From the NCBI GenBank assembly GCA_022843045.1, contig JALHOJ010000029.1:1-43344 (forward strand): 43,344 bases of DNA, in the 5' to 3' direction. The notes under the pieces are model-generated. The model worked only from the letters and a program-made list of their open reading frames with translations. It was not told the origin of the DNA and searched no databases. Source of the stretch: Phycisphaerales bacterium (GTDB lineage Bacteria; Planctomycetota; Phycisphaerae; Phycisphaerales; UBA1924). Of the stretch, positions 8,653 through 18,087 are shown piece by piece; position 1 is the stretch's first letter; each line of letters begins with the position of its first letter. The position numbers were made by a program, and so were the translations under genes.

Positions 8653-11600
8653 ATGCGAGTGCGTCCGGGACTCTCGCGGGGAGAGCGCGGCGTGATCGGA
8701 ACGATCGCGCTGGTGGCGTGCGCGCTGGTGGCGATTGCGCAGGATCAAGGTGGTGATCGAGGCGGGTCACCTCGCGAACCATGGACGATCGTCAGGGAGC
8801 ACTCCGACGCGACGCTCGCGGGCCCTGCGCTGGTGCGGCCGCTGGATGGGCAGGCGGTGACGCTGGATGTCGGCGCGATGCAGGTCGCGCTGCGTGATGC
8901 GCCTATGGAAGGCAGCCCGCAGTATCGGGACAGGAGCATCGTGCTCGCGCTGCCGACGCCGCAGGGCGGGTTTGAGCACTTCGAAGTGTTCGAGTCACCG
9001 GTCATGGCGCCGGAACTGGCGGCGCGATATGCGATGATTCGGACGTACGCGGGGCGCGGGCTGAGCACGCCCGGGCAGACGGTACGGATCGATCTGTCGC
9101 CCGCTGGGCTGCGGGCGCAGGTGCTGGGGCCGGGCGGGTTCTTGATCGATCCGGTGACGCGGGGCGACGATCTGCACTACTTCTCGTACGCGTCCGAGGA
9201 CGCCGGCGAGGCGCGGGAGTTTCGGTGCCTGACCACGGGCGTGGGCTGGGGCAATGGCGACGACCAACCGCTCTGGCCCGGCGACACGACGGATGCGGAC
9301 ACGACGCTGCGCTCGTATTCGTTGGCCATCAGCACCACGGGCGAATATGGCGCGTTTCAGGGCGGCAGCGTGGCACAGACGCTTGCGAGCGTGGTGACGG
9401 TCGTGAACCGCGTAACGGGCATCTACGAGCGCGAGGTGGGCGTGCGGCTGGTGCTCGCGGCGGGGACGGATCAACTGCTCTATACCAATCCCGCGACCGA
9501 TCCGTACGCGACGCCCGGGGCGAACAACCAGACGATGAACGTGGCGCAGCAGTTGTTCTCGAGCGTGCTGGGAGATGCGGCCTACGACCTTGGGCATGTG
9601 TTCCATCGCGGGCCCAACAGCGGCATCGCCGGGGGCATTGGCAACGCATGCCAGGGGCCATCGGGCGACGGGACGATCGGGAAGGGGCGGGGCGTGAGCG
9701 TGGTGGATCCGCCGGTTGGCGATTTGTTCGCAGTGAGTTTCGTCGCGCACGAGATCGGGCATCAGTTCGGAGCCCGCCACACATTCAACAACTGCGCGGG
9801 AGGGGCGGGCGATGACCCCTCGATCGCGCACGAGCCGGCGAGCGGCAGCACCATCATGGGCTATGCGGGGTTGTGCGGAAGCAACAACCTGCAGGTGCAG
9901 TCAGACGCGATGTTCGCGTCGGCGAACATCGATCAGATCCGCGCGTTTCTGGCGGAGACCACGCTCGGGTGCGCTGACATCACGGCGACGGGCAATCAGC
10001 CGCCAATCGTGCAGACGGGGCCCGATCGCGTGATTCCAGCCCGCACGCCCTTTGAATTGCGACCGATTGATGTCGGAGACCCGGACGCGGACTCGCTCAC
10101 GTTCTCGTGGGAGCAGCGCGATGGTGGGCCTGCGGTGAACCTGCCGCTGCTGGACGCGGGCACGAACCCGCTGTTTCGGGTTTGGCCGCCCGGGCTGGAT
10201 TCGACGCGGACGCTGCCGCGACTTTCGAACTTGCTGGCGGGCACGCTGCCCTCGGGGGAGACGTTGCCGACGACGTCGCGGGTGATGCGTTGGCGGTTGA
10301 CGGCGCGGGACAATCGGCCCGATGGCGGGGCGACGGGCTTTGACGATGTGACGATCACGGCGGTGGACACGGGGGCGAGCTTTGCGATCAGCGCCCCCTC
10401 GGCGGGCGCGGCGTGGACGGGCGGGAGCAGCCAGCCGGTGGCGTGGCACGTGGCCGGGACGATGTCGGCCCCGATCAATGCCAGCACGGTGCGCATCTTG
10501 TTCAGCGCGGACGGGGGCCAGACCTGGCCCGTGGTGCTGGCCAGTGGGACGCCCAATGACGGGTTCGAAGCAGTGACTGCGCCGGTGCTGAACACGACGC
10601 TGGGGCGGATCCGCGTCGAGGCGGAGGGCAACATCTTCTTCAACGTCAATCAAGGCTCGATCACGGTGGTCGCTCCGCCCGTGCCGGTGACGCTCGAGCT
10701 TTCGGGCGCGCCCATCGCAAGCGATTCCAGAGGCAACGGGAACGGCAACGGCGTCGTCGAGCCGGGTGAGAACACGATCGATCTGACCGTGGCGGTGCGC
10801 AACGTCGGACAGACGTTCGCGTCGGACCTTGTGGGCACGCTGATGAGCCTGACGCCCAGCGTGAGCGTGACGGCGAATACTGCCTGGTACGCGGATGCGC
10901 CGGGATTCGGCGGGATCGCAACCGGAGACGTGCCCTTTGTGTTGCTGGTTGGAACTGATCATCCATGCGGCGAACCTATCCAACTCCTCGCGAGTTTCAT
11001 GTCCTCCCAAGGGCATGTGGCGACGATTCCCATCACGCTGCCGACGGGCACGCCCGGCGGGCCCGGCCAACTAATGCGGTACGTGTACGCGGGCTCGCCC
11101 GTGGCTATCCCCGACAACCTGCAGGCCGGCGCGAGCGCGACCATCGCCATCAGCGGAACGACGGGCCCGATCGTGGACGTAAATTTCTCGTTTGACGGCA
11201 CGGTGTGTTCGAGTTCGGCGGGCGCGACGACCGTCGGACTGCAGCACGGGTTCATGGGCGATCTTGCCATGACACTGCGCAGCCCGGCCGGCACGGTGAT
11301 CCCGCTCTCGACGCGCCGGGGCGGGTGGGGCAACAACATGTGCAACACGGTGTTCGACGACAGCGCGGCGCTGGCGATTTCGGGCATCAGCGGGGCGGGG
11401 AATCCGTGGAGCAACACCTACCGCCCCGAGCAGCCGCTCAGCGCGTTCAACGGACAGAGCGCGCAGGGCACGTGGACCTTGCGGATCGTGGACAACGTCG
11501 CGGGCGAGGCGGGATGGATTCGCGGCTTCTCGGTGTGGGTGCGGACGCTGACGCCGCCCACATGCCAGCCGCCTGAGCCGCCTTGCGATTCGATTGACTT

Positions 11601-11784
11601 CAACAATGACGGCTCGATCTTCGATCCGCAGGACATCGACGCGCTCCTGAGCGTGTACAGCGAGGGGCCTTGCGTTCCAGAGACCGCTACGTGCGGCGAC
11701 GTGGACTTCAACAACGACGGCGCGAGCTTCGATCCGCTCGACATCGAAGCTTTCCTGCGGGTTTTCAGCCAGGGGCCGTGCTGA
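8653..11784 (+). CDS. Secreted metzincin with P-domain and dockerin-like tail
   Basis: A 1043-residue exported zinc protease. The start at 8653 gives a signal peptide (basic n-region, hydrophobic GTIALVACALVAIAQ). A propeptide-like region follows. The catalytic metzincin domain has HEIGHQFGARH (His366, Glu367, His370, His376) and a Met-turn IMGY near 402, similar to reprolysin-like (M12B) peptidases. Immunoglobulin-like spacer domains come next, then a proprotein-convertase P-domain (about 818-966, ending TWTLRIVDN...GFSVWV). The C-terminus has two copies of a DFNNDG...FDP..DI motif (from about 981 and 1017), each ending GPC, the second at the very C-terminus. The tail resembles a dockerin pair with a calcium loop one residue longer than usual. 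Probable role: extracellular or cell-surface protein degradation. The substrate and the partner of the tail are unknown. Confidence 0.9.
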   Translation: MRVRPGLSRGERGVIGTIALVACALVAIAQDQGGDRGGSPREPWTIVREHSDATLAGPALVRPLDGQAVTLDVGAMQVALRDAPMEGSPQYRDRSIVLALPTPQGGFEHFEVFESPVMAPELAARYAMIRTYAGRGLSTPGQTVRIDLSPAGLRAQVLGPGGFLIDPVTRGDDLHYFSYASEDAGEAREFRCLTTGVGWGNGDDQPLWPGDTTDADTTLRSYSLAISTTGEYGAFQGGSVAQTLASVVTVVNRVTGIYEREVGVRLVLAAGTDQLLYTNPATDPYATPGANNQTMNVAQQLFSSVLGDAAYDLGHVFHRGPNSGIAGGIGNACQGPSGDGTIGKGRGVSVVDPPVGDLFAVSFVAHEIGHQFGARHTFNNCAGGAGDDPSIAHEPASGSTIMGYAGLCGSNNLQVQSDAMFASANIDQIRAFLAETTLGCADITATGNQPPIVQTGPDRVIPARTPFELRPIDVGDPDADSLTFSWEQRDGGPAVNLPLLDAGTNPLFRVWPPGLDSTRTLPRLSNLLAGTLPSGETLPTTSRVMRWRLTARDNRPDGGATGFDDVTITAVDTGASFAISAPSAGAAWTGGSSQPVAWHVAGTMSAPINASTVRILFSADGGQTWPVVLASGTPNDGFEAVTAPVLNTTLGRIRVEAEGNIFFNVNQGSITVVAPPVPVTLELSGAPIASDSRGNGNGNGVVEPGENTIDLTVAVRNVGQTFASDLVGTLMSLTPSVSVTANTAWYADAPGFGGIATGDVPFVLLVGTDHPCGEPIQLLASFMSSQGHVATIPITLPTGTPGGPGQLMRYVYAGSPVAIPDNLQAGASATIAISGTTGPIVDVNFSFDGTVCSSSAGATTVGLQHGFMGDLAMTLRSPAGTVIPLSTRRGGWGNNMCNTVFDDSAALAISGISGAGNPWSNTYRPEQPLSAFNGQSAQGTWTLRIVDNVAGEAGWIRGFSVWVRTLTPPTCQPPEPPCDSIDFNNDGSIFDPQDIDALLSVYSEGPCVPETATCGDVDFNNDGASFDPLDIEAFLRVFSQGPC

Positions 11785-11874
11785 GTTCCGCCTCGCTCCA
11801 GGCGTATTCTCCAAGGAGGGACGAACTGGCGCGTCCCGCCGGGTCACCACACTGATGAGACTGCGGAGGCGAGG

Positions 11875-14800
11875 GTGGGCAAGACGTTCCTGTTTGACAA
11901 CGGCTTTGTCGCCCACGCGAGCCTCGCGTTCAACTTTTCACGGGGGTATCCGAGCGTGTCGCCCGGCGGAGCGCCGCTGGGGCCGGATCAGCCCCGTTAC
12001 TGGCATCACAATCGCCTGCTGTGCGGCTGTCCGACGGTGCAGACGGTGACGCCTCCCAGCACGGGCAACTTTCACATCGTCGCGGCGGGGGGTGTCGCGC
12101 TGGACTCGACAAGTCCGCTGCTGGTGCACTTCGCCGCGGAACTGCAGCGGCTGAACATCTATCGCAACCAGATCGGCTCGGTCCTTCATTCCAAGATGAT
12201 CGCGAACCCCTTTACGAGCGGCGCGGTGCCGATCGCGAAGGAAGGGATGCTGGATCTGATGCGGGACGAGCCAGGGGCCGGCAGCGATGTCGCCTATGCG
12301 CCGGGCACATACCACGTGTGGCACGGCATGGTCGTTTCGGTCTGCTCGGCCTATCGCCCATCGGGTGAGTTGGGCCAGACGCAGGACTTCACGTCGTTGG
12401 TGTGGGAGCCGGCGGGCACCAATCGTTTCATCGTCGAGCACCCATCGTTCACCGCGCTGTCGCCCAATCCCGAGGCGTTCAATCTTGTCTACTTCGACGA
12501 GTTTCCCGGCGCGCGGTTTGTGATCGAACCGGGATATGACAGGGCCACGAATCCCACTCGCCTGCGGCTGTCGCTGGCGAGCGGCTCGGCGACGGGCGCG
12601 CGACCGCAAGTCCATGGTCACATCATCCGCTGGGAGCCATCCAGCACCGCGCTGTGCGTCTGGCAGGAGGGCGACGGCGCGACGAGCGGTTGGCGCGTCC
12701 ACTGGGAGGCACCCAACTCGCAGGTTGGGCGCGACCGTGGAGCGCTCTTCATGTCGCATGGGTTCCGTGCGCTGGACCCTGGCGCGGAGCGCACGATCGG
12801 GTGGCTGCCGTTCTGCGATTACGTGCGCAACCGCCCGGGCGTCTTCAATCGAGAGCGATCCTCCAACGGGGGGCGGTGTTTCCTGATGCGGGCGACTCGG
12901 GCTGGCGTGGGAGCGCAATGGACCCTGCATGACGTCGCCACGCCTTTGGAACTGCCGCCCGTGGTGTCGCCCGCTCGCAAGTACGCCTTGCACGCACACG
13001 GGCCGTACGTCGAACGGCTGGGCGCCTCGGGCCTGCGCCTGGTCTGTCCGTGGGGCGATGTGTACGAGCACAACCGCGTCATCTGCTGCACGATCGAGAA
13101 CGAGAACCAGTACACCAGTCCGCAGCAGTGGCTTTGCGTTGATGCGCATGGCTCCTCCGCATTTGACGGCCAGTCGACGACGGGCGAGGGCAACCAGTTC
13201 GTCGGCTCCGCCCCGCTGGGCACGCCCGCCAACCCACGGGGGCAGATCATCGGCGCGGACGAGTGTCCGCTGGGCATACTCGCGGCGGACCCGCCCACGA
13301 CGCCCGGCGCCAAGATGAACTTCCGAAGGCTCTGGGGCCCCTCCACCGCGTCGTACCTTCGCCCCAGCCCGATGTTCTCCGCGGAGTACACGTACAACGC
13401 GTTCTTCGCCGACTGCAAGGATCAGGCGGCGGGCGGGCCCTTTGCGGCCCAGATGGGCGGGGGCTCGCAGGTTGCCTGGGGCTCGCGCGCGGACATCGGA
13501 CGCGTGCTCTTCTCGCCCAACGGCGAGTTGTGGGCGCCTTGCTTCGCGAATGCCACGCCTGGCACCAACCCAGCGGTCTTCTTCGGCGACAAGATCATCA
13601 TCGGCTCGAGTTCGTCGCAAGCCCTTGGCGTCCGCGCAATCTCGATACCGAACACCACCGCGCAACGCCCGCTTGCGATCGGGTGCGGAGGTGTCAATCA
13701 ACTTGGAGAAGTGCAGGGCCCCGCTGCGGGAACGGTCTCTTCCGCCAACAGCGTGTCGGTGTTTGATCAATTCAGCGCGGAGTTCCCTCGCCCGCCCTGC
13801 TTCGGGCCGGCGTTTCGATGCACGGTACCGGAGGGGACGGGCGAGCACGATCTTGGAGTGTGGCGGCTCACACCTGACAGCTCGATTCCCGCCAACGCGC
13901 AGATCAAGGCGCGGATGTGGGTGTATCCGCTGGCGTGGCGGGAGGGGCAGCAGCCGATCTCGTCGGGCCTCGCGCTGCGGCTTGCGCTGGGCGCGTTTCC
14001 CAGCGCGACCAACCCGCAGGACACGCCCCAGGGCATGATCGCTCGCGGACGCGAGCAGTTCATGATGGGCTCGCTGCCAATCGTGGGCGATCCGGTGCGC
14101 GGGTGGTATCCCATCACGCTCGACACGGACGCGCGAACGTGGTACAACGAAGTGCTGCGCGTGCAACAGGGCCCCAGCGCGCCCTTCGGGCTGGGGCTGC
14201 GGATTCGTTCGCGCAACCCGTCGGGCGGGCCGGGAGATGCGGGCGAACCACCCAATCCGTGCGACTTTCTGGTGGCTTTCGACTATGTGACCAGCGGCCC
14301 AAGCTTCGTCGAACACTTGGGCGTGCCCCCGCCGGTTGGTCCTTTCTCAGCGGGGCACGAAGCCGCGTCCGTGTCAGGGATGAGTTGTTCCTCGCGCTGG
14401 ACGGTGATCCTTGCGGGCGAGGTTCCCGACGACTCGTGGGACGTGACCGACACGCGCCGCCCGATGGACAAAGTGCTGTGCACGCTGCGCGATGGCAACA
14501 GTTGGGTGAGGGTGCGGGCCGACGTGCCTGGATCGCGCGTCGGCTTCGCCTTGGGCGCCACCGGCTCACTCTCGCTGCTGCTGGCACCGCCGCCCCAGAT
14601 CTTCTGCTTCCAACGCGGATCGCCCGTCTTCCTCGCCATCAAGCGAAGGGGACAGGAGTACACCTTCTTCGCATCAGTGGGCGGCACGGTGATCGCCAAG
14701 GCGCTGGTGCGCTCCAGCCAAGGCCTGCGCCCGACCCACATCTGCTTCGGCGACGAACTCAGCGCGCGGCCAGAGCCGATGCTCTGGCACGGCGGCCTGG

Positions 14801-14913
14801 TGGATGAGGTAGGCGCGTGGTCGGACGCGGAGATCGAAGCATCGATGCGGAACCTGACGTTCCTGAGCCCCAGCAAGCTGATCTTGCCGCCTGGACAGAC
14901 GTTCGAACCATGA
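11875..14913 (+). CDS. Large protein of unknown function, LamG-like C-terminus
   Basis: I do not recognise this 1012-residue protein. It starts at a GTG (11875) with a good GGAGG five bases upstream (11865-11869), 90 bases after the metzincin gene. It has no signal peptide, no membrane segment and no PEP-, dockerin- or LPXTG-like tail. Composition suggests an all-beta protein: many aromatic, proline and glycine residues, few charged helices, and unusually many cysteines for a cytoplasmic protein. The last 60 residues (WHGGLVDEVGAWSDAEIEAS) match the end of a LamG/concanavalin-like domain. Possible roles are a carbohydrate-binding or structural protein, or a tail-like surface protein exported by a non-Sec route. 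No phage genes are adjacent. Codon use and GC look like the neighbours. Confidence 0.75.
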   Translation: MGKTFLFDNGFVAHASLAFNFSRGYPSVSPGGAPLGPDQPRYWHHNRLLCGCPTVQTVTPPSTGNFHIVAAGGVALDSTSPLLVHFAAELQRLNIYRNQIGSVLHSKMIANPFTSGAVPIAKEGMLDLMRDEPGAGSDVAYAPGTYHVWHGMVVSVCSAYRPSGELGQTQDFTSLVWEPAGTNRFIVEHPSFTALSPNPEAFNLVYFDEFPGARFVIEPGYDRATNPTRLRLSLASGSATGARPQVHGHIIRWEPSSTALCVWQEGDGATSGWRVHWEAPNSQVGRDRGALFMSHGFRALDPGAERTIGWLPFCDYVRNRPGVFNRERSSNGGRCFLMRATRAGVGAQWTLHDVATPLELPPVVSPARKYALHAHGPYVERLGASGLRLVCPWGDVYEHNRVICCTIENENQYTSPQQWLCVDAHGSSAFDGQSTTGEGNQFVGSAPLGTPANPRGQIIGADECPLGILAADPPTTPGAKMNFRRLWGPSTASYLRPSPMFSAEYTYNAFFADCKDQAAGGPFAAQMGGGSQVAWGSRADIGRVLFSPNGELWAPCFANATPGTNPAVFFGDKIIIGSSSSQALGVRAISIPNTTAQRPLAIGCGGVNQLGEVQGPAAGTVSSANSVSVFDQFSAEFPRPPCFGPAFRCTVPEGTGEHDLGVWRLTPDSSIPANAQIKARMWVYPLAWREGQQPISSGLALRLALGAFPSATNPQDTPQGMIARGREQFMMGSLPIVGDPVRGWYPITLDTDARTWYNEVLRVQQGPSAPFGLGLRIRSRNPSGGPGDAGEPPNPCDFLVAFDYVTSGPSFVEHLGVPPPVGPFSAGHEAASVSGMSCSSRWTVILAGEVPDDSWDVTDTRRPMDKVLCTLRDGNSWVRVRADVPGSRVGFALGATGSLSLLLAPPPQIFCFQRGSPVFLAIKRRGQEYTFFASVGGTVIAKALVRSSQGLRPTHICFGDELSARPEPMLWHGGLVDEVGAWSDAEIEASMRNLTFLSPSKLILPPGQTFEP

Positions 14914-14963
14914 AGCGCGGCTTGTGACGTTCGCCGGCGCGACTCGCATCGGCGGCCAATGGC

Positions 14964-15983
<1,020 letters not shown>

Positions 15984-16327
15984 ACCTCTGCTTCCGTCCT
16001 CCTGCCGCTTCGCCTGCCTCACCTATTCCGGCACACGTCGCTTGGGTTCCAAATTCGTGGTCTCTCTGCCCAAAGAGCGAGAAACAGCGGGCCGCGTCAG
16101 CCGGACAGGCCAACTTTGGGGGTCGCCGATTATCACGCCCGAGGGCGAGCACTCTAACCAAAACCAAACAAACATGCCGTGAGTTGATGACACGACGCCG
16201 GGAGGTGACTCCCTGCCCGGCGGCTAGCGTAGCCCCAATTTCGACCGATCGCCCGCGCGGGTTGCCTCGGGGAACGAGGAAACCGGGCAAGAACAGGCGT
16301 GGCGAGGGGTTGCGCGCCCTCGGGGGC
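15984..16327. other. Intergenic region with hairpin
   Basis: No gene is visible. A hairpin built from GCCGGG/CCCGGC with an inner GGGAG/CTCCC lies at 16197-16222, followed on the minus strand by a T-rich stretch (complement of 16155-16175). It may help end plsC transcription. The rest should hold the promoter of the kinase gene; I could not find a convincing -35/-10 pair. Confidence 0.4.
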
Positions 16328-17071
16328 TTAGGCGGGGGACTGGGATTCCGCCGGGGCGGGGCTTTCGGACTTTGGTGTTGCAACGGCGCTTGCAAGCGGG
16401 CCGACGGGCTCGCCCAGTTCGGTGAGCATCGCTGCGATCCGCTCCCGCAGGAGCGCCATCGCCTCGTGCGTGGGCAGCGCGAGCAATGTCTCGGCGGGGA
16501 TGGGCTCGCCGTACATCACGCGGACGCGCGAGGCGAAGGGCATCGGGAAGGCGCGCGAACGCGGCCAGGCCTTGAACGCCCCGGCGATGGCGACAGGCTG
16601 CACCGGGCACTTGGCCTTGCGTACCAGCAGCATGACACCGGCCTGGAAGTCCTGCATCGCGCCGTCGTACGTGCGTGAGCCTTCCGGGAACATCAGCGTG
16701 GCCCGGCCCATGTTGAGGCGGGCGACCACTTCGCGGATGGTACTGGCGTCGGCTCCGCCCGTGCCGCGGATGGGAATGGAGTTGAGAGCGGCGATGAACC
16801 AGCCCAGGGGTTTGAAGGTGAAGAGGCCCACACGCGCGATGTAGTCGAGGTTGCGGGTGGGGATCAGGCTGCCGATGGCGGGGGGATCGATGTAGGACTG
16901 GTGATTGGCGACCAGAACGAGCGGCCCGGTCGCGGGGACTCGCTCGACGTGGATCGCCTTGAGACCCCAGGCGAGCTTCATCGCCCATCGCGAGGACGTG
17001 GCGACGAAGCAATAGAACAGGATCGACCTGAGAGACGCGCCGGGCTGCTTGCTTCGCATCCGTTCGAGCAT
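16328..17071 (-). CDS. plsC: 1-acyl-glycerol-3-phosphate acyltransferase
   Basis: A PlsC-family acyltransferase that esterifies lysophosphatidic acid to phosphatidic acid at the inner membrane. The NHX4D motif reads NHQSYID (His57, Asp62), and the substrate-binding FPEGSR is at 128-133. IPIRG lies between them as expected. The 247-residue length fits the family. The tail after about 225 is a Pro/Ala/Ser-rich extension. The start at 17071 is one of several possible ATGs (another at 17059) and has no clear Shine-Dalgarno. cmk lies 100 bases upstream on the same strand; cmk and plsC are also neighbours in other bacteria, so co-transcription is plausible. Confidence 0.9.
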   Translation of the reverse strand: MLERMRSKQPGASLRSILFYCFVATSSRWAMKLAWGLKAIHVERVPATGPLVLVANHQSYIDPPAIGSLIPTRNLDYIARVGLFTFKPLGWFIAALNSIPIRGTGGADASTIREVVARLNMGRATLMFPEGSRTYDGAMQDFQAGVMLLVRKAKCPVQPVAIAGAFKAWPRSRAFPMPFASRVRVMYGEPIPAETLLALPTHEAMALLRERIAAMLTELGEPVGPLASAVATPKSESPAPAESQSPA

Positions 17072-17117
17072 GCGGGGGGAGTGTAGATGGGGCGAGGCGA
17101 GCCCAGGGTGGTTCGAT

Positions 17118-17138
17118 TTCAGCACGGAGACACAGAGA
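17118..17138 (+). repeat. Dispersed GAGACACAGAGA-type repeat, single arm
   Basis: A 21-base stretch here differs at one base from the left arm of the inverted repeat at 23444-23464. It lies between plsC and cmk. It appears to be a solo copy of that dispersed element. Confidence 0.7.
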
Positions 17139-17170
17139 TTGGAAGAAAGAGGAGAACGCCTTGGTCCAGG

Positions 17171-17971
17171 TCAGGCGCGGGCCTTGGCGAGGACATGGTC
17201 GCGCATGAGGGCGACGACGCCTGCGAGATCGAGTTTGTCGGAATTGATCGAAAGGGCGTCCTCGGGCTGGACGAGCGCGCCGTAGGGCTTGCGGCGGTCG
17301 TTCTCGTCCCGAGCGGCGATTTCCTTTTCGAGTTCGCCCAAGTCGCGATCGATGCCTTTCTTGACCAGCAACTGCTGGCGGCGGCGCTCGGCCCGCACGC
17401 GGGGGGAGGCCCAGAGGAAGAACTTGACGTCGGCGTCGGGGAAGACCACGCTGCCCTGGTCGCGGCCTTCGGTGATGAGTCGCGGATGGGCCTTGGCGAT
17501 GTCGCGCTGCATGCCGACCATCAGTTCGCGGAGCGGGATCACTTCGGAAAACTCCGAGACGTTGCTTGTCACTTCCTCATCCGTGATCCGCTTGGCGTAG
17601 CTCTTGCCGAAAGCGATGATCTCGGGGCTGGGGCGCCCCTCTTCGGTCTTCGCGTGCCAGTTGAAGTGCATGTGGCTCTTGCGGACGATCTCAAGCAGCC
17701 GGAAGGTGTGCTCGCGGGCGATCTTGTGCTCCATCGCGATGGCGGTGGCACAGCGGTACATCGCTCCCGTCGACAGCACCTGCAACCCCAGCACGCGGGC
17801 GAGTTCTTCCGCTGTGGCCGTTTTGCCACTCGCGGCGGGGCCGTCGATCGTCACGATCATGTCCTGGTCGAGGCGGAACATGGCCTTGCGGGACTCCGAG
17901 TGCGCGAATCGCTCCGGTGCGGCGACTTCGACGGGACGCAGCGTAGCGGGCTGGGGGAGCGCGCGGGACAT
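17171..17971 (-). CDS. cmk: Cytidylate kinase
   Basis: CMP/dCMP kinase transfers phosphate from ATP to CMP in the cytoplasm, feeding CTP and phospholipid precursors. The P-loop GPAASGKT is at 44-51, followed by STGAMYR, the family's CMP-binding GRDQGSVVFPDAD segment and RRRQQL. About 37 residues precede the P-loop domain, longer than usual; internal ATGs at 17881 or 17860 would give a standard-length enzyme, so the start is uncertain. There is no clear Shine-Dalgarno at any of these. It precedes plsC in the same direction. Confidence 0.92.
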   Translation of the reverse strand: MSRALPQPATLRPVEVAAPERFAHSESRKAMFRLDQDMIVTIDGPAASGKTATAEELARVLGLQVLSTGAMYRCATAIAMEHKIAREHTFRLLEIVRKSHMHFNWHAKTEEGRPSPEIIAFGKSYAKRITDEEVTSNVSEFSEVIPLRELMVGMQRDIAKAHPRLITEGRDQGSVVFPDADVKFFLWASPRVRAERRRQQLLVKKGIDRDLGELEKEIAARDENDRRKPYGALVQPEDALSINSDKLDLAGVVALMRDHVLAKARA

Positions 17972-18013
17972 GAAGGATTGTTGGAGGGGTCGGGACAATG
18001 CGTATGAACTAAT

Positions 18014-18072
18014 ACGGTGATCCGGTGAGACAGTGAAAACGCACTGTGTGCTTCTTCTCACCGGATCACCGT
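18014..18072 (-). repeat. 17-bp perfect inverted repeat, possible terminator
   Basis: The arm ACGGTGATCCGGTGAGA (18014-18030) is perfectly complementary to 18056-18072. The 25-base centre holds a smaller CAGTG/CACTG hairpin. It sits 16 bases after the stop of the leftward isomerase-like gene. It could act as a factor-assisted terminator, though no T-run follows. The repeated word CGGTGA inside the arm suggests a short-tandem-repeat origin. Confidence 0.75.
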
Positions 18073-18087
18073 TTCACCGCCTCAAGC

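Noticed and set aside
11938..14316. 792-codon open frame on the minus strand
   Set aside because: Arg/Ala-rich shadow of the 1012-residue protein; the plus frame has a good ribosome site and protein-like composition.
11875..14913. Prophage tail gene interpretation
   Set aside because: No other phage genes, integrase or attachment repeats are near, and composition matches the host; only the lack of a signal peptide and the LamG-like end hint at it.
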